Origin: Kibdelosporangium persicum
GTDB lineage: Bacteria > Actinomycetota > Actinomycetes > Mycobacteriales > Pseudonocardiaceae
Length of the DNA stretch: 37,121 nt
Assembly (NCBI RefSeq): GCF_013280595.1
Contig: NZ_JAAATY010000058.1
Span: forward strand, 1-37,121
Direction of reading: 5' to 3'
The notes under the pieces were generated by a model. That model saw only the letters and a program-made list of their open reading frames with translations. It was not told the origin of the DNA and searched no databases. The translations under genes were made by a program, and so were the position numbers. Below are positions 33,383-37,121 of this stretch, piece by piece. Positions within the stretch are counted from its first letter, which is position 1, and each line of letters starts with the position of its first letter.

Positions 33383-34672
33383 ATGCGGCTGATCCGGCTG
33401 GGTAACGAGACGTCCGCGGTCGGTGCCGATGTCAGAGCGGCGCTCGCGTCATGGGGACGTGGTGAGGGTGTCGTCGGCGGGGTCGCCCTGATCGGCTGCC
33501 GCCCGCCGGACTGCCCGGACGCGGTCGACGCGATCGTCATCCTGCCGCGGGGCATCCTCGTCGTCGTCGGCGTCGACCTGCCCGATCCCGCGATGCGCCT
33601 GGACGCGCCGGTCAACGGGCAGTGGAAGGTCGACGGCTGGCCACTGGTGCGCTCGGACGGCGCGGTGAACCCGGCGGCCGAGGCCGTCCAGGCCGCCACC
33701 GCCGTCGTGGCGCGGCTACAGGCACAACGCGCCGAACCGGTGCCCGTCGGCACCGTCATCGCGGTCGGGCCGTACGTCTCGCGGGTGTCCCAGCCGACCA
33801 GTGACCTGGCCAGGGGCATTCGGATCCTGCACCCGGAGCCGACCACGTTGCTCACCGCCGCGCGGGAACTGGCCGTCTACGAACGGCGCTGCTCGCCGCA
33901 GCGGGCCAATGCCATTCTGGCCGCGCTGGCACCCGATCACCCGCCGCTGAGCACCGAAGACCTGATGGCCGAGGGGTTCGCCAATTCCGCTGATCCCGGC
34001 CTGGCCGCGGCCAGCACGCTGCTGATTCCGCGAGTGGCCCCGGACGCGCCCCGGCCGGTCAGCGCCGTCCGTCCGGCGCCGAAACAGCTGGGCTGGCTGC
34101 CGGTCACCGCCGTCCTGCTGGTCGGCCTGCTGATGGTCGTCGGGATCATCGTCGCGATCGCCGCGGCCGGTGACGAACCCCAGACCACCGAAGGGCCGAC
34201 GACTTCGGTGACCGTCGCACAACAAGCCGGCCAAGTCGTCGACGGTGTCCCTTACACGCCAAAAGGCACGGTCACGGACACCGACTGCCCGGCACGGGCA
34301 TTCGGTGATATGCAAGTTTGGCTCCAAGCGAACCGGTGCGTCTCACTGACCCGGGCACGCTATGAGAGCACCGCGGGTAATGAGCCAATCGCGGTACTCG
34401 TCGCCGACCTCACATTCCAGGACGCGACCGTCGCGGACGCCTTCCTGAAACTCGCCGCCGCCCCTGGTACCGGCAGCATCACCGATCCGTCGGTGCAGGG
34501 AACGCCGTGGCCGGACGACCGCAGGCCGATCTTCGAGTCGGCGGCATATCAGGCAAAGCAGACCGGCTCGCAAGTCCGGATTGTTCAGGTGGTCTGGCTG
34601 GACAAGGCCGCCACACCGGACGACCCCGACCTGCTCGCCGCCGCCACCAGGTCACTCAACCTGCCTGCTTAA
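33383..34672 (+). CDS. one-pass membrane protein with NERD-like N-terminus
   Basis: This 429-residue protein has a cytoplasmic N-terminal region (about 1-130) with a pattern like the nuclease-related NERD domain (AVDAIVILPRGILVV, then W-x-x-D-G-W and V-N-P-A-A-E-A-V-Q). The usual catalytic acidic and lysine residues are not all visible. A helical stretch follows, then one transmembrane helix (238-262) and an extracytoplasmic domain of about 165 residues. The function is unknown. The ATG is preceded by GGGGAGG. It looks monocistronic and lies between DUF3145 and lsr2. NERD resemblance is a weak inference from pattern only. Confidence 0.75.
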   Translation: MRLIRLGNETSAVGADVRAALASWGRGEGVVGGVALIGCRPPDCPDAVDAIVILPRGILVVVGVDLPDPAMRLDAPVNGQWKVDGWPLVRSDGAVNPAAEAVQAATAVVARLQAQRAEPVPVGTVIAVGPYVSRVSQPTSDLARGIRILHPEPTTLLTAARELAVYERRCSPQRANAILAALAPDHPPLSTEDLMAEGFANSADPGLAAASTLLIPRVAPDAPRPVSAVRPAPKQLGWLPVTAVLLVGLLMVVGIIVAIAAAGDEPQTTEGPTTSVTVAQQAGQVVDGVPYTPKGTVTDTDCPARAFGDMQVWLQANRCVSLTRARYESTAGNEPIAVLVADLTFQDATVADAFLKLAAAPGTGSITDPSVQGTPWPDDRRPIFESAAYQAKQTGSQVRIVQVVWLDKAATPDDPDLLAAATRSLNLPA

Positions 34673-34896
34673 TGCCCTAATGGCCATCCTGTCAACCCGA
34701 TCAAGTGGCGGCTGAAGCCGTTGTGCTAAGAGCCGGTGGTACTCCGCGAGCGTAGGAAAAGGATCGCCCTGGTCACACGAGGTCGCGCCCGAAAAGAACC
34801 ACAGAAAATGCCGGACAGCTTTATTTCGCATGCCTCCTCGTGGTTATCATTGGCAGTAGGCTGGGGCTACACCGAAACTCACCACACGGAGGAACC

Positions 34897-35250
34897 GTGG
34901 CACAGAAGACCGTCGTCGAGCTGGTCGACGACCTGGATGGCGGAATAGCCAACGAGACTGTCGCCTTCACGCTCGACGGCGTCGAGTTCCAGATCGATCT
35001 CTCCACGGAGAATGCGACCAGGCTGCGGAACTCCCTGGAACCTTATGTCGCGGCCGCGCGCCGAATCGGCGGGCGCAAGCAGCGGCTGGCGCCCGGCGGC
35101 GACGTGACGGGAAAGAAGTCGGCCGAAGACGCGGCGCAGAATCAGGCGATCCGTGAGTGGGCCCGTTCGCAAGGCAAGACCGTGGCCGAGCGCGGCAGGC
35201 TGCCGCACGCGTTGGTCGTCGAGTTCAAGGAAGCGCACGGCGTCGGATAA
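34897..35250 (+). CDS. lsr2: Lsr2 nucleoid-associated protein
   Basis: This 117-residue H-NS-like protein silences AT-rich DNA by bridging it. The N-terminal part (about 1-60) is the oligomerising domain (MAQKTVVELVDDLDGG...). The C-terminal domain (about 80-115, IREWARSQGKTVAERGRLP) carries the R-G-R minor-groove motif at 99-101. The GTG at 34897 is preceded by GGAGGA and gives the family's typical start; the open frame begins earlier at 34840 without support. A strong terminator follows. In mycobacteria Lsr2 represses iniBAC, so it may act on the ini region of this window too. Confidence 0.95.
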   Translation: MAQKTVVELVDDLDGGIANETVAFTLDGVEFQIDLSTENATRLRNSLEPYVAAARRIGGRKQRLAPGGDVTGKKSAEDAAQNQAIREWARSQGKTVAERGRLPHALVVEFKEAHGVG

Positions 35251-35263
35251 CCCGGCTCGTGGA

Positions 35264-35301
35264 AACTCCCCGGCATGCCACCAGTCGCATGCCGGGGAGT
35301 T
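35264..35301 (+). terminator. terminator after lsr2
   Basis: A perfect 15-bp stem, AACTCCCCGGCATGC with GCATGCCGGGGAGTT, with an 8-base loop and a CTCTTT tail starts 13 bases after the lsr2 stop. Confidence 0.9.
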
Positions 35302-35451
35302 CTCTTTGGGACAGACCGTCACCGGCCAGAGGTCGCCTTCAGTGGCAACACGCGTCGATCACGTTGCGGCGCGTGAGAACCTTGTTGACATCGGCCGCGC
35401 TGATGCCGTTGGTTTATGGACAGCGAACAGCCCTTCAGGAGAGGCAGCCGG

Positions 35452-36291
35452 GTGGCGGCCACACAGTTCTTGGACAGACCGGGCGGCCGGCTGGCGTACG
35501 ACGTACAAGGCCAGGGGCCGCTGGTGGTCTGCGCGCCCGGACTGGCCGATCTCCGGTTCACCTACCGGGACCTGGCCGCGCTCCTCGTCGCCGAGGGGTA
35601 CACGGTCGTCACGATGGACCTTCGGGGCCTCGGGGAGTCCTCGGTGGACTGGCCGTCCTACACGGAGTCGGACGTCGCCGCCGACATGGTGGCGGTGATC
35701 CAGGCCCTGGACGCCGGACCGGCCGTGCTCGTGGGGTGTGACTACAGTGCAGGCGCGGCCGTCGTGGCCGCGGCCAACCACCCCGACCTGATCGCGGGAC
35801 TGGTCCTGTCCGGACAACGTATGCGTGAGCACCCCGCGAACGCCGTCGCCGCCGTGGGCCGCTGGCTGATCCGCAGGCCAGGGTTCGGACGGTACCTGTG
35901 GAACCGCGCCTGGCCATGGTTATGGGGCCCGCACAAGCCTTCGGATTTTCCGGAAAGACAGCGTGCCGTCGCCGCGAACCTCGCCGAACCCGGACGCTAC
36001 GAGGCCGTACGGGCCATGCTGCGGCCCGGAACGCAAAACTGCGAACTCGCGATGCCGCACGTGACGTGTCCGGTGTTGATCGTCTCCGGGGACGCCGACC
36101 CGGCGTACTCCAACCAGAGCCCGGAAGCCGAAGCGCGGTTCGTGGCGGACCGTCTCGGCGGACCGGCCGAGGTGCGAATGGTGCGCGGCGCCGGGTACTA
36201 CCCACACGCGGAACAGCCCGAGTACGTCTTCTCGGTCTGCCGACGATGGTTGACAACCCACCATCAGTTGAAGCTCTTGGGAAACGATTGA
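35452..36291 (+). CDS. alpha/beta hydrolase with an Asp nucleophile
   Basis: This protein has about 279 residues and an alpha/beta-hydrolase fold. The nucleophile elbow reads VLVGCDYSAG (92-101). Aligned with the standard G-x-S-x-G, the nucleophile is Asp97, as in epoxide hydrolases and haloacid or haloalkane dehalogenases. The later SGDADPAYS and a His in YYPHAEQPE are candidate acid and base. The substrate is unknown. I prefer GTG at 35452 because AGGAGAGG lies 7 bases upstream; ATG at 35416 would add 12 residues and has a weak site. It lies 32 bp before the amidase gene. Confidence 0.82.
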   Translation: MAATQFLDRPGGRLAYDVQGQGPLVVCAPGLADLRFTYRDLAALLVAEGYTVVTMDLRGLGESSVDWPSYTESDVAADMVAVIQALDAGPAVLVGCDYSAGAAVVAAANHPDLIAGLVLSGQRMREHPANAVAAVGRWLIRRPGFGRYLWNRAWPWLWGPHKPSDFPERQRAVAANLAEPGRYEAVRAMLRPGTQNCELAMPHVTCPVLIVSGDADPAYSNQSPEAEARFVADRLGGPAEVRMVRGAGYYPHAEQPEYVFSVCRRWLTTHHQLKLLGND

Positions 36292-36316
36292 CACTCGGCG
36301 TGCGCGGCGTCATCGT
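36288..36316 (+). promoter_or_regulatory. promoter of the amidase gene
   Basis: TTGACA (36288-36293), a 17-base spacer and CATCGT (36311-36316) form a good -35/-10 pair. The expected first base falls at about 36323-36324, on the ATG, and no Shine-Dalgarno sequence precedes that ATG. The gene is probably translated from a leaderless mRNA. The -35 box overlaps the stop codon of the hydrolase. Confidence 0.55.
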
Positions 36317-36323
36317 TCCAAGC

Positions 36324-36902
36324 ATGAGCATCACCCGCCGAAACCTCATGCTGGCCGGCGCCGGCGCACTGGCCGCCGGTACCACTGCCCTGGGGACCCC
36401 TGCGTCGGCGGCCGCTGTTGTCGACTACCCCGGCGCAGAATGGATCCCTGCCACCTCGTCGAACTTCACGGTGTCCACCCGTCCGTCCAGCTACCCGATC
36501 AACGTCGTGGTCATTCACGTGACCCAGGAGTACTACCGGGACGCGATCGCGATCTTCCAGGACCCGGCACGGAAGGTCTCGTCGCACTACCTCGTCCGGT
36601 CCGGTGACGGCCATATCGCGCAGCTGGTCCGGGAGAAGGACATCGGCTGGCACGCGGGCAACTGGAACTACAACACCCGCAGCATCGGCATCGAACACGA
36701 AGGCTGGGTGGACCAGCCCCAGTGGTTCACCGCCCAGATGTACGCGGCCTCCGCGGCACTGACCCGGGCGATCTGCGACAAGTACCGCATCCCCAAGGAC
36801 CGCAGCCACATCATCGGCCACAACGAAGTGCCAGGCGCGACACACACCGACCCAGGCCCGCTCTGGGACTGGACCAGGTACCTGCGCCTGGTCAACAACT
36901 GA
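36324..36902 (+). CDS. Tat-exported N-acetylmuramoyl-L-alanine amidase
   Basis: This 192-residue protein has a twin-arginine signal (TRRNLML at 4-10, then a hydrophobic stretch and cleavage near AS-A at residue 29). The mature part is an Amidase_2/PGRP domain. Likely zinc ligands, by AmpD comparison, are His65 (VVIHVT), His166 (IIGHNEVP) and Asp176 (THTDPGP). It cuts the bond between muramic acid and the peptide stem outside the membrane, in wall turnover. No wall-binding domain is present. It is probably leaderless. The 46-bp palindromic repeat follows 6 bp after its stop. Confidence 0.93.
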   Translation: MSITRRNLMLAGAGALAAGTTALGTPASAAAVVDYPGAEWIPATSSNFTVSTRPSSYPINVVVIHVTQEYYRDAIAIFQDPARKVSSHYLVRSGDGHIAQLVREKDIGWHAGNWNYNTRSIGIEHEGWVDQPQWFTAQMYAASAALTRAICDKYRIPKDRSHIIGHNEVPGATHTDPGPLWDWTRYLRLVNN

Positions 36903-36908
36903 CCTTCC

Positions 36909-36954
36909 CTCGTGAGTGTTTATCCGGGTTAGAACACGGTTAAACACTCACGAG
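36909..36954. repeat. 46-bp palindromic repeat, copy 2
   Basis: The left end is CTCGTGAGTGTTTA and the right end TTAAACACTCACGAG; together they form a long hairpin. It matches copy 1 (27842-27887) at 37 of 46 positions, with the outer 13 left bases and the last 10 right bases identical. It lies between the amidase gene and the rRNA terminator, where it could end amidase transcription. Confidence 0.75.
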
Positions 36955-36970
36955 CATGACATGCGGAAAA

Positions 36971-36994
36971 GGCCCCACAGATACCTGTGGGGCC
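36971..36994 (-). terminator. rRNA operon terminator
   Basis: A perfect 10-bp stem, GGCCCCACAG with CTGTGGGGCC, has a four-base loop. Read on the minus strand it is followed by TTTT. It lies shortly downstream of the 5S rRNA 3' end, as expected for the end of an rrn operon. Confidence 0.9.
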
Positions 36995-37009
36995 CTTCCG
37001 GAAATAAAT

Positions 37010-37121
37010 TACGGCGACGACCTACTCTCCCACACCGTACCCAGTGCAGTACCATCGGCGCTGAAGAGCTTAGCTTCCGGGTTCGGAATGGGACCGGGCG
37101 TTTCCTCTTCGCTATTATCAC
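37010..37121 (-). rRNA. rrf: 5S ribosomal RNA (3' part)
   Basis: The reverse complement has the 5S hallmarks GAACCCGGAAGCTAAG and GCGCCGATGGTACTGC, and near the 3' end GGGAGAGTAGG. About 112 of the usual 117 or so bases are present; the 5' end lies beyond the window edge. The 3' end at about 37010 is approximate. The orientation implies a complete rRNA operon to the right, transcribed leftward. Confidence 0.95.

Noticed and set aside
35385-35418. TTGACA as a promoter for the alpha/beta hydrolase
   Set aside because: No TANNNT box lies at a 16-19 base distance; the nearest AT-rich hexamer is about 22 bases away.
1-37121. CRISPR array, insertion sequence or prophage
   Set aside because: I saw no regularly spaced identical repeats with unique spacers, no transposase or integrase reading frame, and no phage structural genes.

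Overview
The window is GC-rich actinobacterial DNA and looks chromosomal. It fits the family Pseudonocardiaceae (Amycolatopsis, Kibdelosporangium, Lentzea and relatives); I cannot name a genus from sequence alone. Pointers are an XRE/DUF397 regulator pair, an iniB-iniA-iniC dynamin locus, Lsr2, DUF3052, DUF3145, an actinobacterial homodimeric AceE, many GTG/TTG starts with GTGA or ATGA gene overlaps, and several probable leaderless genes.

Layout, left to right. Positions 1-1766 hold an XRE/DUF5753 regulator with its DUF397 partner, then (minus strand) a small Cro-type HTH regulator with a DUF2975 membrane protein. A palindrome covers the -35 box of that pair's promoter. Positions 1822-10766 are an envelope-stress-like island: iniC, iniA and iniB on the minus strand and, divergently, a membrane-anchored Hsp70-like ATPase and a large ATP-binding LuxR regulator. 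The 448-bp divergent region between the two arms carries direct repeats. Positions 10885-13488 carry a secreted M14 carboxypeptidase and an MFS transporter.

Positions 13431-25200 hold central metabolism: aceE (pyruvate dehydrogenase E1), DUF3052, ahpE, tRNA-Val(UAC), a PnuC-type transporter, type II NADH dehydrogenase, and the fatty-acid locus fasR - fabD - fabH - acpP - fabF. A TTTGTAG-N5-CTACAAA palindrome sits in the fabD promoter region. Two copies of an 84-bp structured repeat lie in this section.

Positions 25328-31902 form one tightly packed operon: a BMP lipoprotein, an ABC ATPase, two permeases, an isochorismatase-fold hydrolase, a PfkB kinase and a nucleoside phosphorylase. It probably imports a nucleoside and breaks it down. 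It lies between fabF and DUF3145, which are neighbours in Streptomyces, so it looks like a lineage insertion. A 46-bp palindromic repeat forms the stop/start junction of two of its genes, and a second copy lies just before the rRNA operon.

Positions 31891-37121 hold a secreted unknown and DUF3145 (minus strand), a one-pass membrane protein with a NERD-like N-terminus, lsr2, an alpha/beta hydrolase with an Asp nucleophile, a Tat-exported peptidoglycan amidase, and the 3' part of a minus-strand 5S rRNA with its terminator.

The most interesting signals are the ini island with its Hsp70 partner, the covarying structured repeat, and the 46-bp palindrome that supplies a gene junction.
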